From Thuidium tamariscinum (taxonomy: Eukaryota > Streptophyta > Bryopsida > Hypnales > Thuidiaceae): DNA of 64,000 nt. The DNA is taken from the NCBI GenBank assembly GCA_947034885.2, contig OX344758.2:23773067-23837066 (forward strand). The letters run 5' to 3'. Shown in pieces: positions 43,855 through 57,439 of this stretch. Numbering within the stretch: position 1 is the stretch's first letter; each line of letters starts with the position of its first letter. The translations under genes and the position numbers were made by a program. Under the pieces are notes generated by a model. The model saw nothing but the letters and a program-made list of their open reading frames with translations. It had not been told where the DNA came from and did no database searches.

Positions 43855-44571
43855 TAAATGGCCCCCAAAGTGTGTTTTTTTCAATATGGAATTTTTGTAA
43901 TTGATTAATATTCTTTAAACCCTTGAATGCCCCACAAGACAAAATGTGGCCTCCCATAATTCTTTTTCAAGCCATAAATCTTTGGATGATGGATGTATTG
44001 CTCCACAAAATTAAAAAAGGTAAGAGGCTGTACTACATTGATGGAGGGGAGTGGTGGATGAAGGTTCAATGTACATATATTGGAGTGGAGTTCATCATTC
44101 ACGTGAGTTGTACATTGTTTAGCATTTATTAGGAAGTGTGCATTTCTTGCAGGTACCAAAAGCACCGATTGCAACTAGTTGCAAACCATTGAAAATTGGG
44201 TGCGCTTTGGAAGACGATAGAGGGAAGACAATGAAATACCCAACACAAGTCTCTTTACGTAGTAGAAGGGAGGGGTCTAGGCTATGAGTGCGGAAAGAGG
44301 TTTAGATTCCAAGAAATTTAGGTTTATACAACTCAATCATAGCCCACATTGGATTCTCTCCCACGTTGGTTATTTAGTAGGGTTTACTCAAAGTTGTGTA
44401 GGGATCGGTCTCGGAGAAGAGAGGAATTGCATTGCAATTGGAATTTCTTGGATCATTGAGTGCCGAGAGTGGCGAGCATTGGATATTTGTTGCGCCATCA
44501 TCATAGAAAGAGTGGTTGCACAAAGTGCATTTTGTCTAGCAATACAACAGTGGAAGGTCTTCGATTGCAAA

Positions 44572-45479
44572 TTTTGGCGCCCTCTACAGGAGACATGGCG
44601 GCACTTAGCGGAGAAGACAAGTTGCCTTCAAATTTAGTGTTCAAGAGCGAGGAGCTAAGGGTTTCAGCTACGGAGTTGGCAGACATTGAAGCAACCTTCT
44701 GGAAGTAGGTGATTACATGGCATCATGCATTGCCGGAGGCAATGCAAAGAGTCATATCCTATTTGCAAGAAGAATTCCTCTTCAAACTAAACGAGCCTTC
44801 TGCCAATCACTACTAGCCTTTAAATCCTCGAGCAAATTGTTGTACTACCTCTTCGAATTCCAACAACAATGCTTTAGGGTACTTGGCGTCTAGGATTGTC
44901 TTCCGGAAGGGCATCTAGATGGCTTGCCAACAATCGTCAACATTCATTTGTAGCAAGTGGTGGCCAGATGTTGATTTGGAGCAATCCCCCTGTAGACGGA
45001 GTACACTTCGTGAACTCAAGCAAGAAACGAGGTAGACGACATGGAGCCACACAGGAGTATAGAGAGTGTGCATGATCAAGCCCCTACAACTAGAATTCGA
45101 CAATGGGGGTAGTTTAGGCAAGGATCATAGCTTGCAAACAATTCACGTACAAATCCATTCCAATTGGATGGGGATGGGCTCTACACCCTCATGAGATCAA
45201 GAATGAGGATTGCAGCTAAAGGCAAGGTCGCATGTATGGAGGGGGGGACAAGGGCGTAGGAAGGAGGGGAGGGTGTGGATGGGGAAGAATTCTAGTTACT
45301 CCTTGTCTACAAATTTTTAACGTGCATAACTTGCCCTACATTCTAGATTTGAATGTAGCTCTACCATTTGATGGCAAAGATAATGAGAATGAAAGGAGGG
45401 CCATGGATAGAGCAATTGCTACGTCTCGAAGCAAAGGATGACAAAGAGGGGGGGATGAGTACAAAGGGTTGCTACTAGT
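44572..45479 (+). other. Possible LTR-retrotransposon leader/gag remnant
   Basis: attttggcgccctctacagg at 44,572-44,590 resembles the TTTTGGCGCC...-type leader seen after the primer-binding site of plant gypsy elements. An ATG at 44,595 opens a 37-codon frame (MAALSGEDKLPSNLVFKSEE), and after a stop related-looking peptide continues (VITWHHALPEAMQRVISYLQ). No protease, reverse transcriptase or integrase was seen, and no LTR pair was identified. Low confidence. Confidence 0.3.
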
Positions 45480-45712
45480 GTTAATTCCTTCCCATGGTCT
45501 TTAGCAATTATACCTTGAGGAAGAGGGCGACTAAGGGGGTGAGCAAGAAGGGCGGCTTCTATAGCTGATTCCCTTCCAAGGTCTTCACCAATTACGCCTT
45601 GAGGGAGAAGACAACCGAGGAGGCGAGGGATCATTATTGGTTTTGATTCCCTTCTAAGGTCTTCACCAATAACAACTCAAAGGAGAAGACAACTGAGGGG
45701 GTGTCCCAATGA
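45480..45712. repeat. Three degenerate tandem repeats, about 80 bp each
   Basis: Units begin near 45,482, 45,568 and 45,645 with 'attcccttccaaggtcttcacc'-like words (third unit: attcccttctaaggtcttca) and end 'gagaagacaactgaggggg'-like. Short open frames across them are repetitive. They may belong to the internal region of the decayed retroelement upstream. Confidence 0.7.
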
Positions 45713-48700
45713 ACGAGGAGTTTACACGATGACTCAGTTTTTTGCCGTTCTTTTGATATGTCATTTGGTAGTTCACCATTGTCATTCGGATGTTGCCTAA
45801 GCATAGTCATTTAATTCAGTAAAAAGCCTTGTTTCTTCTTAGCATTCTAGTCATTTTCTTTTAGTTTCCAAAGATTTCAGAATACAAATATACAATCAGA
45901 ATACAATCTACAATTTAATTACTAAGTTCAAGGCAATAGTTTATACATTACCATACTTGGCTGGTAAGTTTAGCATAAATTTGTTGAGAAAAAGGGCTGA
46001 ATTTTTTGGCTAATTCTAGGACCACATAGCCAAATCTGCAAGTAAATGAAATTATGATCCATTATAAATTCTAAGAAATTCAATTACAATCCATTAAGCT
46101 AAAGATAAATCTATAATTTGACCTTATACTATTAAGAGATTTTTTAATGGCAATTTGAAGGAGTTACTTCATTGAAAACAAATAGTAAAGAAGACTTTTT
46201 TAAGCAATTCTCATTGTTTGTTATGAATCTTTAGAAGATATGGACAATTTGAAGATGAGAGATTGATCGCTCATTGTCAAAAACATAGGAATTGTGCTAA
46301 AAGTAGAATTGTAGACCTTATTTTAATATAGTAGAATATATTTTTTCAAAAAACTTTGAACTAAAAAAAGTTGATGAATCAAGCTAAGTTTTATTTCCAA
46401 AAATTTATATGAAAATTTGAGACTCCACCTAAAAGTTATGGGCAATTTTCATAGAGGAGTTTGAAGGGACATTTTTTTGGACATTTTCAAAGACACATTC
46501 TGATTTTTGTCCATAACTTTTAGTTGAAGTCTCAAAACCTCAAACGGATTTTTGGAGTTGAAACTTAGCTTAATTCACCAACTTTTTTTAGTTCAAAGTT
46601 TTTTGAAAAAAATTATTCTACTATGTTGAAATGAGGTTTGAAATTTTACTTTGAACACAATTCCTGCTTTTTACTTCACTATGAGTGATTGAGCTTCTCC
46701 TAATACTACTTTACATATCCCACATGGATTGCTTTACTTCCTACCACCCACTTGTATAAAGAGCTTGTCTTCTCCTTCATATTCATTCCACAATAGAGGC
46801 CTAAGAGTCCATGTGATACTATTGATGGACATTTATTTCTCTTAAAGTTTAAGTTGAATATATCCTAGGGTTCTCCAACTAAGAACCGGTAGGTGCATTT
46901 ATAGGGCAGTTGAAATCTGCTTCTACTAAATGATGGATGGATGAAAAGCCGTCATCTCACTTTCCTAAATAGTTCATTTCCTATACTCTTAGTTTTTCAA
47001 TAGGTTATACGACCTAAAATGCAAAAATTAAATCGGTAATTCAAGGATTTCATTCAGCTGATTTTCTATTAGCCGCCGGATCTTCCCATACATTGGAGTG
47101 TCCCCCAAGAGGAGGGCACGCGAGGGATTTAGGACATCAATGTCCAAGTTTAGAAGGCTCTCAGTTTGAAGGGCCTTTGAATGCACACGCAATTCCACCT
47201 GTAGATTGGTCTCCGCCAAGCATTTAGCTGGTAGTACCATCACTACATTGTTTGCGGCAACCCCGTACAGCAGTATGGCAACCATATACACCCTGGAGCA
47301 ACACTGGGCCTGAAGCAATGGATATAGCAAGAATAAATGTGGGAGAAGGAAGGGAAAACTTCTCTTTGAATTTAGTACAAGGCCACCATCGACGGCAATA
47401 GCGACTTACTAGTAGAAGGTCAATTTCTCAAAATACTTGCGATTTACTTTCATGATTTCACTATTTCATCTTCTATAACTGGCCGAGATTCTAGTAGTCC
47501 CCCACAATGCCCATATGCATAGAATATCACTAGTCAGAAACAATAATATAAAACACATTTGCAACTAAATTGACATCATGGGCATTAGTAGTTTTATGCA
47601 AAGAGAGGTAGTCCTAGTTCAAGTACTCAGTGTGGGCTATTGCACACATTATTTTGTAGCTTTTATGCGAGTGGAAGATTAGCTACGGCAAAATCCTAAC
47701 TCAAACACCAAAGGGAGGAATGGGTATGTATCTAACTTCCCTCATTTGGAAGGGCTATATAGGAACCTCCGTCCATGCGCCCTTTGCCAAGTGTTGTATG
47801 TGCGGCTTTACTTGTCCTAGGTTTCAATCTTACGGACTGGGACGGTGTCCGTCATTTAGTGGGAGAGCCATGGCAGTGGTGGCAAGAGAGGTGTGAGCCG
47901 TTTTTCTTCGTAGTCTTCTAAGGCAACATCAAAGGCAGGAAAGTTTGAGTAGCCAACTACTAGCCCATCAATAGCTCTAAGGCTTGCAATCCAAGCAGAG
48001 AATACGGAGTTGAACCATCAATGCCATAAGGGGTCATTGCAAGAAACGGTGGTACTATTTTGTTGTCACAATTGGACATACTCTCTCATTGTCTGCAATA
48101 ACTTTTGAAGTACGAGTTGAATGAACATGAAATTTTTATTGAAGATGTATAACTTTATTGTTATTACATCTTTTATTTTTTAGAAATTAAAAAAATCATT
48201 TTATATTTAAAAACTATTTTTGTTAATTTGTCTCAAGTTGAGGTTTAGGGATTTTCACTACGTTATGAGCCCCTAAATTTAAATATTTGGAGTTGAAACT
48301 TTCATGGTCCACTTGCATAATAAAAAACTCATATCTACCAAAGTAAATCTAAAAATACATTATTTTAAGTCCTCCACATGAGTACAAACAACACTTCTGT
48401 TGCGTACAATTTTTTAACATTGAAGATGGTTCTTGGATCTTCTTTTTTGGTGAAATGTCATCAATACCAACTCTTCCTAAATAGACAATTTTTAGTTTTA
48501 AAAAAAAAATCCTTTCTCTATTTTCTATAAATTAAAATGTGAAATTACAATGACAAAACTACTTTCATGAGATTTTGCACTTTTCTAGTTCACCTACTTA
48601 GAAATTTTTTCTATACTTTTCCTTCTTGGGATACCTTTTTCTTAAAGATACATGTATGAAACTTATTTTTTACCTTTTTAAGAAATTATTTTTCTAATTT

Positions 48701-49019
48701 TAAAGTACTCCCGAAAAAAACAGGAATATTATGAAAAATGCTATGCTTTTTGAATGCCGTGTCTTGTAATGACCTTAAGAAGATGTGTCATCGTGCAGTT
48801 CCATCCTACATTTTGGGATTCAATGCTTGAATGATGACCTCTAAGCTCCCGTCATGAGAGAGTATATATAGTCACCTGCGTTTTTTTAAATTTTGACTAT
48901 TTGTCTTTTACAGTGAAAAACTACTAGTTAACATTCAGTTTGGGATTGATTGAAGTGAAAAGATAGACCAATAGTTATAGTTTTCCTATTACTAAGTAAA
49001 TGATAACTAGTAGTTACTT
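45713..49019. other. AT-rich intergenic DNA with dispersed repeats
   Basis: Contains an inverted pair at about 46,320-46,470 and 46,495-46,640 ('aaaaaactttgaactaaaaa' versus 'tagttcaaagttttttg'; 'acctaaaagttatgggc' versus 'gtccataacttttag'), followed at about 46,705-46,760 by 'catatcccacatggattg'. Both motifs recur near 61.35-61.8 kb, and the second near 7.0 and 56.9 kb, so a foldback repeat family is present. A 100-codon minus frame at 47,028-47,330 has no recognisable family. No gene is supported. Confidence 0.55.
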
Positions 49020-49480
49020 TAAAACTAATTGTCTTGGATCGGCAAACAACTAGTTTGTCGGCAGTTCAAGCGGTTTTCTTCCTCCATCTCTCCCGTAGCA
49101 TATAGTCTGACAATTCGAAGTTTTGTGCCCTACTCTTTCGGTTTTCTCAGTTTTCATTTCGGTTTTCAATCAAATTGTTTTTGTTGTAATGATGAACTCC
49201 TTCAAGTTTTAATACAAGTATATTTTTACAAATTGTGTTTGTGTTTGTTTGTCCAATGATTGGACTTGTTGTTTATTTGAGGTGGAGGCGTATACTAATT
49301 GTTTTCTTGTGTATCTAGTGATTGGATTTTGTGGAGTGTATGTGCGATTGTGTTTATTGGAGTAATCAATTGTGCTGATGTGTGATTGTGACTAATTGTT
49401 TGTTTGCTTTGTGAATTAGAATTCAAGAGTGAATTCCTGGACTGCGCTGCGTTTAAACAAATTGTCTATTAATTTTGTGA
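49020..49480. repeat. Cluster of AACAANTTGTT-like palindromic motifs (left)
   Basis: Repeated degenerate palindrome, for example aactaattgtc (49,023), aactagtttgtc (49,047), caaattgtttt (about 49,170), actaattgttt (49,391) and aacaaattgtc (49,456). The spacing is irregular, tens of bases. The same motif is dense at 53.4-55.3 kb. It may be a subterminal repeat of an unidentified DNA transposon. Confidence 0.5.
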
Positions 49481-52400
49481 TTTACAATTTAACGGATGGA
49501 TTTGGTGATGCTGTGTGTGTTTTTGCTTTGATTGTATATGTAAAGTGTGAAGGGGAAAATCTGTGTGTAGGATTGTGAGTCCCATCATTGTCACTCAAGC
49601 CTCGGATTTTTTTTCCGCTTATTGCTCATATTTAGGGTTATTATATGGTTAAAAATCAACTAAAAAGAGTATTCGTAGTAGGATTGATACAATTCCCGGT
49701 AATGATGAGGAATTGGTTCTAATTACTCCGGAGTACCTTAAAAGACTCCATAGAGCCAATTTCTACGTCTTATCAGGAGATTAGACATGATATTATGCAA
49801 TTACCAGGAAATAGCACTAACTAATACTCGGGAGACAATTTAGTGCAAAAGTATCAAGACAGTCCCTATCGGACTTTTCGAGAAGAATCTTAGCGGAATT
49901 TGGCTAACTGGAAATTATGGGATTGCGGTAGTCATTCAAGAGCGTCACAACGAAATTAACTTGTGGAGATTCCCTTGTACGGGAATGATTTCTCTCCGAA
50001 GGAATTAATTCCGTTAAAGTATAATTTCTACTTTATTTAGAAAGTGTGGGTTTTTAGCAAAACTTTGCACTTGACATTAGGGGGCTTCCCAAAAGGTCCC
50101 CTAAAAGTTTCGTAATTTTCTAGATGACAGAAATGACTCCATGGGAAGTCAACTGCTTTTACCAGCAATTGAAAATTTATAGAAAATTCCATGGTGATGG
50201 TAAAATCCCACTAAAAATTGGGATAGCATGTTTTAGCATAAATAAGCGTCCCACCAAATTTCAAGATATTATGATAGCGGAAAATACCAAAACTGACAGC
50301 GGGAACAAGTTTCCATGGTTTTACCAAAATTCTTGCAAGTTGACCGGCGAACGGGGGGCAGACGGTGTCCGATTTGAGTCAACTTAGACTCTTTTCTAAC
50401 ATTCCTAGACCTTCCCGACAACCTTGGCTAGTCAAAACCCTTGGAAAAAATCAATTCCAAAAGATAGATTTTCCACCCTTTTTACCAGTTCATAAATGTT
50501 AGTTTTTGAGCGCAATTAGGTTTTGGAAGTAAGGGGTAGGGGTTCTTCTAAACTAATTTGGGTCTTTTGAAGCCATTGGCGCTGTCCGTTTTGCGATTGG
50601 ACCATTTCTCCAAAAGATAGAGTAATCACAGCAGTAGTGTAGAATTTTAAAGGTTAAAGTTGACTTTTTAGATTACTTAGCAAGTAATTTGAGGGGGGAG
50701 GAGGCCTTGGAATTGTATAAAAGGCCTCCCCCTCCCCTCACTTCAAAACACAATACACATATACAACATCAATACCATTGCAAACCATAGCCATTATCCG
50801 ATCATTCTACACCATTTTCAATACCATTATCATTCTAATCTACATCCTTCTCATTCCATTCCATTCTCTTTAGTCTACACCAACTTACAAGCCCTTAGAT
50901 TCGTTTTGCACTCAAGGTTCAAGAGCTTCACCAACCTTGTTTGGTACACCTTCAAGGCCTTTCGGTACTTGTGTTTGTTTTGATAGAGTGTTTTGAACAA
51001 CTTGTGGTGTTCGAAATTCATAGTTGAAGCATTGCTAATTCTTCTAAGTTCACGTGGTGAGTCTATAGTCTTTTGCATTGTGATATCATAATTCTTTGTG
51101 ACTAGTCTCTTCGGGTGGATTTACAATCTGGATTGGTTTATCAAAAATCCCCCTCGGGCCTAGCCATTGCATTGTGATCCAAGTGTGGGTTTTAAAGTTT
51201 ATTTAGAACTCCAAGGACTAATTTCTCGCACGGCTCTTGCAAAATTTTGCCAGAATTTGAGGTCAAATCCTCTAAGACGGCGGAGCTTTCGTCCTGGAAC
51301 TTGTTTTTTGAGCAAAACACCTTCAAAGGTAAAGTTGTGAGAAAATTGGTTATTTCGCTTTAACTTAATTTCATTCCAATTTGGGTTTTGTTTAGAGGGT
51401 CCCCAAAGAAGACCCTGTTGGTTAAAGTTTGGCAAACCACCGCCAAAATATTGAGTTTGTTTTAAAAATCACAGTAGCTAGGCCACCTCGGCAGCCCAGC
51501 CACCTCTGGCCCAGGCTTGTCAGACAGTATACAGTTATCATTAAAACTCAAGGAGGCCAGACCCAAATTGGGTTCTAGACCCAAGGGGAAAAATAACGGC
51601 AAGACCATACATGCCTCACATCTGAATTCGGGGTAAGTTTTGGGAAACTATTTTATGTTCTTTTGGATTTTTGACAAAGAAGTGTGAAGCAGATTCTAGG
51701 CTCCAGAAAGGAAAAATTAGAATTATTTTAAACATACAAACAAAGAGAGAAGCCAGGGAGTCTTACATCCAAGTCATTGCAAATATCAATAGTACAATTT
51801 ATAGTTTTTGATTTCAAAGAGAGGAAGCCTGATAGGCAGTCCAATTACAAAGAAGAGTCAGTCAAACTGAGTTGACCAACTTGTCCTCTTACCCAGAGTT
51901 GCATACTTAAAACTCCAGGGGTGCAAGGTCTCCTATCACTCAAAAAAATCAAGTTTTGAATCCAAAAGTTGGGCTCACCCAAAAGGGCTGAACCCGGTCT
52001 AAGGGCCTCAAAATCTGAAGTCAAACTGAGTTGACCAGCAGGCTGAACCCAGCCTCACAAGGCTCAAAATCTGAAGTCAAACCGAGTTGACCAGCCCTCC
52101 CCCTTTGGGAGGCCACCTGCCCTCAACCTGCCAGCATCTAGCACTCAGTCTTGCAACCAGGACCCCAAAATCAGCCCATGGTAGACCTCCAGCAACCGAG
52201 CAAGGCTCCCCATTTTTTAAAGTCCTGAACCTACAAACACAATCTGATTCCAACTCCAACTCAACTCAAGTTCTTTCACAATCCTCTCACAATCCTCTCA
52301 CAATCCTCAAACTCTAGAATAATAGAAACGTGAACCCCAATTGTTGTTTAGAAGGAAGAGAGAGAGAGATGATGGAATCTTGAACCATTTTGACTTTGGA

Positions 52401-53379
52401 AACCATATTTTAATTTGACAAAAAAACAAATAGAAAAGACAAGAAGAAGAATAGTTTGACTTAAGGACCATTTAGACGTTTGCCAATTTAGGGAAAAGTT
52501 TAGAAAAGCTTAGTTGTAGGAAGGTTTGACTTTGAAGCCATTTAGTTAGTAATAAGAGTTTAGATTTTATTAGATTTTTAGACATTTGAAGGAAGAAGGA
52601 AGGGCCAAGAAAGGAATTGAAGGAGCTTTAAGACTAACAAGGGTACACCACATACCACATTCACATGCAAATCAACGGGATGGAAGTAGAGCTCATGCAC
52701 CGGGAGGAGTTATTCGGTGGGCACGAGGATTTTGAAGTCAATATGATCACCGTAAGTCTGTAAAATCCCTTTTCCATTATTTCCACACAACTAGAATTTA
52801 GAAGTCGGGAATTTGCTTTACAATTAGGATTAAACTATAACAAGTCAAAGATAGGTAAAAGCATCTAGATGGTAAATTCCAAGAAAAAGTAGAAGCTTAA
52901 TCAAGATTAGAAAATATTATCAATCAACTAGAAATTAGGAGTTCGATTTCGAGACATCACCAATTGAAAAATACGCATTGATTGGTTGTCCTTTCCGTGG
53001 ATCAATCAATAGAAAATAGAAGGTAGAATAAATAGATTAAGTAAAACCATTTAAGGAACATATAGCTCTAAAGTCCGTAGGAAGTCTAACAATCATTATC
53101 CAAATCACTTAGATAAGTTGGGAAAAACTCTTAAGCAATTATTTCAAGGAAAGAAGTAGGAGTAGCAGTTAGAAGATCCATTGCTTGGAAGGTAGAACTG
53201 GACCAAATATAGGTAGACACCCACTAGGAGTTAGACTTCATAGAATTGAACCTGGTTGTGTACACTTTATTCCAAGGGTGGAAATAAAGCACCCACAAGG
53301 ATGGAGAACCAACAAGTTGTTGGGATATGAATCTATTATAATCTTATATTTTGATCTTCACTACTTGTCGAATTTTTAA
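49481..53379. other. Unrecognised DNA between two motif clusters
   Basis: No long open frame. A TATA-like promoter motif lies at 50,715-50,724 (gtataaaagg) inside the palindrome gaggcctt...aaggcctc, followed by a C/A-rich stretch as expected at a plant transcription start. A short frame at 53,185-53,379 (MEGRTGPNIGRHPLGVRLHR) has protein-like composition but no recognised family. It may be the inside of a non-autonomous or decayed element. Confidence 0.4.
50715..50724 (+). promoter_or_regulatory. TATA-box-like core promoter
   Basis: gtataaaagg, flanked by the inverted repeat ggcctt...aaggcc and followed about 20-40 bp later by C/T-rich then A/C-rich sequence (ctcacttcaaaacacaatac), the usual look of a plant TATA promoter and start site. 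No long coding region follows, so it may drive a non-coding or transposon transcript. Confidence 0.4.
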
Positions 53380-55330
53380 ACTTCTGTTGATGAGTCTCTT
53401 GGAATAAAAGATTAATTGTTTGTGGAACTTTGGACTTCTTCATGGAGCTAATCAACGAATCGTTGGGGATAAACACGTTGTATTGGGGAAGCCAATGTCT
53501 TGGTTGCTGCTGAGGCAGATCAAGTTGGCATACTCTTGGTCACAACAGTGAAGACCTAGCACGCTGGACGATTTGTTGGAGATTTCGTAGGTGAAGGAGG
53601 TAAGAAACTTGTTACCTAATTGTTGTAATGCAATTTTGGAATAATGACAATGTCAATTGGTTGTTTCCTGGGTTGTTTGTGTGATTTGCTAATTAACTTG
53701 GAAGACTGGTAAGTACAAGTTGTCAAAACTAATTTATTAATTTGATTAATTTACAATTAGTGTTGATTCGATAATGTTGCAATTATGTATCTACAGACCG
53801 GTTGTTGTGACAATGAAATCATTAAACTTGTTGTGATTAATTTTGTGGAAGATTTATATTGAAAGATCAGTAACTTAGAAATAATTGTTGATAGAATTCC
53901 TAATTAATAGTTAAACAATTTGTCTAAAGGAATTAGACTCACAATGAATATTATGATTCATCAAACCTGAACCAATTGGGCTGTGTTGTGTCGATCATCA
54001 ACCATTTGTTTAGGATGTTGTCAGAGATTATACTGGAACAGGTTGTGCCTTGCAGTGTTGATTTTAAACTAATTGTTTTGTATATGTGTGAATAATTGTT
54101 TGATGTGCTGGATGGAGAGATGCATGAACTGAACCAGTTATATGATTAAGTTAGAATGCTAATGGATGCATGTGGGTGATGTTATGCTTGACCAAATTGT
54201 CCTTGTTGTATTTTGTTGAGATAATGATTTGGTCAAGTTAAACTAATTGTTGTGATTCCTGGATTGTGTATAAATTTGATTGGAGTAATCTGCATCAACA
54301 ACTGGTTGGAATATAATTATCTTGTTTTGTTGGGTCGATTCTTGGTTTTATCTTGTGAATTACAAGTAGTCAAGTTGTGGAAATTGTTAGTAAATCATGT
54401 GCTCAGCATTGAAACTTATTACAGACTAATTGTCGCTATGGGATGGAAACCAGTCGTATAAGTCTATGGATTATTAAAGGTTAATTAATTCATAATATAG
54501 CTTGTATTTTACAGTGACAAACGATTTGTAAAATGAATGGTTCTGTTATTTAAAATTTATGAATAACCATTTGTTTTAGAATCTGTTCTTTAAATTAATC
54601 ACCACATATTAGTCATACAGACTAGTTGTTTAGTGGATATTATCATCATAACAATTGGTTGAAATTGATAGTCTTAACAAGTTGGTCCTTTTGAAGAATT
54701 ATATGAACTAATAGTTTATGAGATATGGTTGTTGGGAAAAGAGGATTTGGTTTAGATATAGAGATTTTGCTCTAAACAAGTTGTCTTTAGGCTTAGTGTT
54801 TGGTATTTGGTCTTGTCTAGGCTTAATTTCAACCACTTGTTTGAATTTGGACATTAGTAATTAGTAAATTAATTGTAGGATGTTTTAACCAATGGTTGTG
54901 AAGTGCAGATAAAATAAAGGAGCTTGCATTACACACTCATGCCCTGCATTTAGATAGTGACAAATTGTTTTTAGATAGGACAGGGACTATTTCCTTGAGC
55001 ATCCTAATTAGTAATTTGGATAGCTAAATAGTGACAATAACAATTTGTTTGGTAAAGACAATTACTAGTAATTAATGAACCATGTGTTATTCAATTATTT
55101 CTATTATATAATATTAAATTTAAATTGCATTTAAGTCTAGATCATGCATGACAAATTGTTGGTTTACACGACTAATTGTTTATAGAAATTGAGCCACATA
55201 CTAGTGAAGAACTGGGACTGCACTCATGCGTCTATAGTATTATAAAGGACTAGCCAACAAATTTGTATACTTGGGAATAAGAGTGGATACTAATTGTTAG
55301 AATTTTAAGTGTTATTATTGTGTATTTCCT
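53380..55330. repeat. Cluster of AACAANTTGTT-like palindromic motifs (right)
   Basis: Dense degenerate motif every few tens of bases: aactaattgtttt (54,067), aactaattgttg (54,241), gactaattgtc (54,424), aacaagttgtc (about 54,775), gacaaattgtttt (54,960), aacaatttgttt (about 55,039), gacaaattgttgg (about 55,150), gactaattgttt (about 55,170), actaattgtt (about 55,288). The consensus is near AACAANTTGTT, an odd palindrome. It exceeds what the AT-rich background would give by eye. Possibly binding sites in a transposon end. Confidence 0.55.
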
Positions 55331-55611
55331 ATTTCATTTCTAATTACAAGTGACTTTAGCCACAATACGTTAGACTATTTCATCATTCCCCTAAATTTGA
55401 ACCCCTATACTATAGTCCTGGGTTTTGTAGGACATAAGAGGGTTTTTCAGGCGTTTGAGAGACTGTTTCAGCCTTGTTCCCCAGTCTGTGAACCCGTCAT
55501 ATTAAATAATAATAATAAAATATTAAAAATATTAAAAATAAAAAAAATTAATTAAAAAATTATTAAAAAAAATTTGGAAAAAAATTATTAAAATATTAAT
55601 TAAATATTAAT

Positions 55612-55644
55612 ATCTGATGTGGTAGTCTCTTGGCCACATCAGAT
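55612..55644. repeat. 11-bp perfect hairpin ATCTGATGTGG / CCACATCAGAT
   Basis: Perfect inverted 11-mers with an 11-base loop, directly after a very AT-rich run (55,497-55,611) made of attaaaa words. Possibly the remnant of a small foldback element. Confidence 0.7.
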
Positions 55645-56017
55645 CGCCTCTGTGGCAGCTTTCAACGAGTTCCCATAGTCCAAGAACTCATAGTCTTCTA
55701 TACAAGCTAAAAAACCTCTTATGTTTAGACAAAATTTAGACTACAGTATAGTTCTAAGGTTGATAGGGGTCATAAGGAGATTTAAGTAGGGGTCCATGAT
55801 ATCGTGCCAAGTAATGACTCTTGATAGTCTGAGTCGTATGTAGGGTTTTGCAACATCTCAGGTAATGACTCCTCTATTGCATATAGTGAATTGAAGTCAC
55901 ACAGTGACAAAGATAGCATTGCCCCTTATCATGAGATCAGAGTTTATGAAAATGATGGCAACTTAGACGATGTAGATTTCATAAGTTGCTACCACGATCA
56001 GTTTCTGCAGAGTACGG

Positions 56018-57364
56018 CACTATAAGAAACAGGTGTTTTTTGGCACATTAGAAAAAATAGGGAAATACGTCACTGTTGACAGGATTTTGATCAACGTTGA
56101 TGTCACCTAAAATCCGTATAAAAGACAAGCAAAAAACGTGCCAAAATTTGAGATGACGCGTTTGAATTTGGCTTGTTTTTTTTTGACATAAAATAAAACG
56201 AGGTCTTGCAAGCTTTGCAAAAGGCTACATGTGGAAGGGTTTTAAGTGCCACACAAGCTCTTTTGGGGATGGGCAGTGCCACATGGAACAATTTTTCATC
56301 CAATACCATTTTGACCAAGGTTGTGATATGGACTTGGAAAAAAAGTGACGTGGACCCCAAATTAAGCTGACATGGACTCCTTAATTATGTTGACGTGGAC
56401 CCCAATTATGTTGATGTAGCATGCTATGTTAGCATATTTTTGAAATTTTGAAATTTGAAATCATGTTTCTTGAGACATCAAATTAAAAGTTTTTTGAAAC
56501 ATCAATTGTCATATACTCCATCCATAAGGCAAAATTAACCCAAAAAAAAAATTTATTTAAAAATAAAATGAACAAAAAAATTTATTAAATTCAACAAGAA
56601 TTGAAGAAAACTTACCATCTACCATTATGAAATTTTTTGATGGCAAAATGAAGGAATTCTTTCATTTTAAGTTAATGAGAATGAAGGGAAGAGTGCCTGT
56701 ATTTATATCCTTTTCTAGCCCAAGGTGAGACAAAAGATATGGGATTCTAAAATATGGCACTCTGACCATTGAAGTGATTGAACATGTTGATGTCATTTCA
56801 AACATATACATGTTTTTTCAAACATGTATATGTTGTTTCAGACATCTTCACGTTGTTTTTGACATTTCACATTAAATACAATTCTTGACTTTCATATCCC
56901 ATATAGATTGTTTTTCTTCCTACCACTATACTAGGAAAAATACTAGTTGTTTTCATCCATCTTATACATTCAAGTCATCCATCCATCCCCATTTTTTTGA
57001 CAAAACATGCTATGTAGCTATTTTTTTCCAAATTTTTTCACTTATGGGCAATATTTTACTAATTACTACTAATTGCAATTATTTTTTTAAAAATTTCTAT
57101 AATCAAAATGAACTTTTTGTTGACGTGGCAATCTATGTTTCTTTGGATGTCACAAAAAAGCATGAACTTGTTTTCTTAAACATCATTATAAATATGTTTG
57201 TTGATGGTAACATCTACTTGTTCTCCAATTTAGCTGTATATGTTTTTTGAGACATGACATCAAATTTTTACTTTTTCACATGTTCACTACTTGACATGTA
57301 ATGCCCCCAAAAACATGACATGTTTTTTTGCTAACAACACCAAAATCGCAATTTTCTTATAGTA
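56018..57364. mobile_element. CACTA-like non-autonomous element
   Basis: The left end is CACTATAAGAAACAGGTGTTTTTTGG. The right end, reverse-complemented, is TACTATAAGAAAATTGCGATTTTGG. These are imperfect inverted repeats of the CACTA type. The interior lacks a transposase and contains short direct words (tgacgtggacccc, tgacatggactcc). The flanks are cgg and tgg, so a 3-bp duplication is not exact. The interior at 56,890 carries the 'catatcccatatagattg' word of the foldback family. Confidence 0.5.
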
Positions 57365-57439
57365 TGGAGACCACCTTGTTGGGTGACCAAGCATCATTTC
57401 AAAGACCATATCTTAGTTCCAAGGCCTGGGCTTCCCGTA

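Noticed and set aside
47028-47330. A 100-codon minus-strand gene
   Set aside because: No recognisable family, no supporting neighbours, and a length expected by chance in this much sequence.
49020-55400. An intact LTR retrotransposon
   Set aside because: A TATA box is present at 50,715, but no paired LTRs, primer-binding site or gag-pol coding sequence was found.
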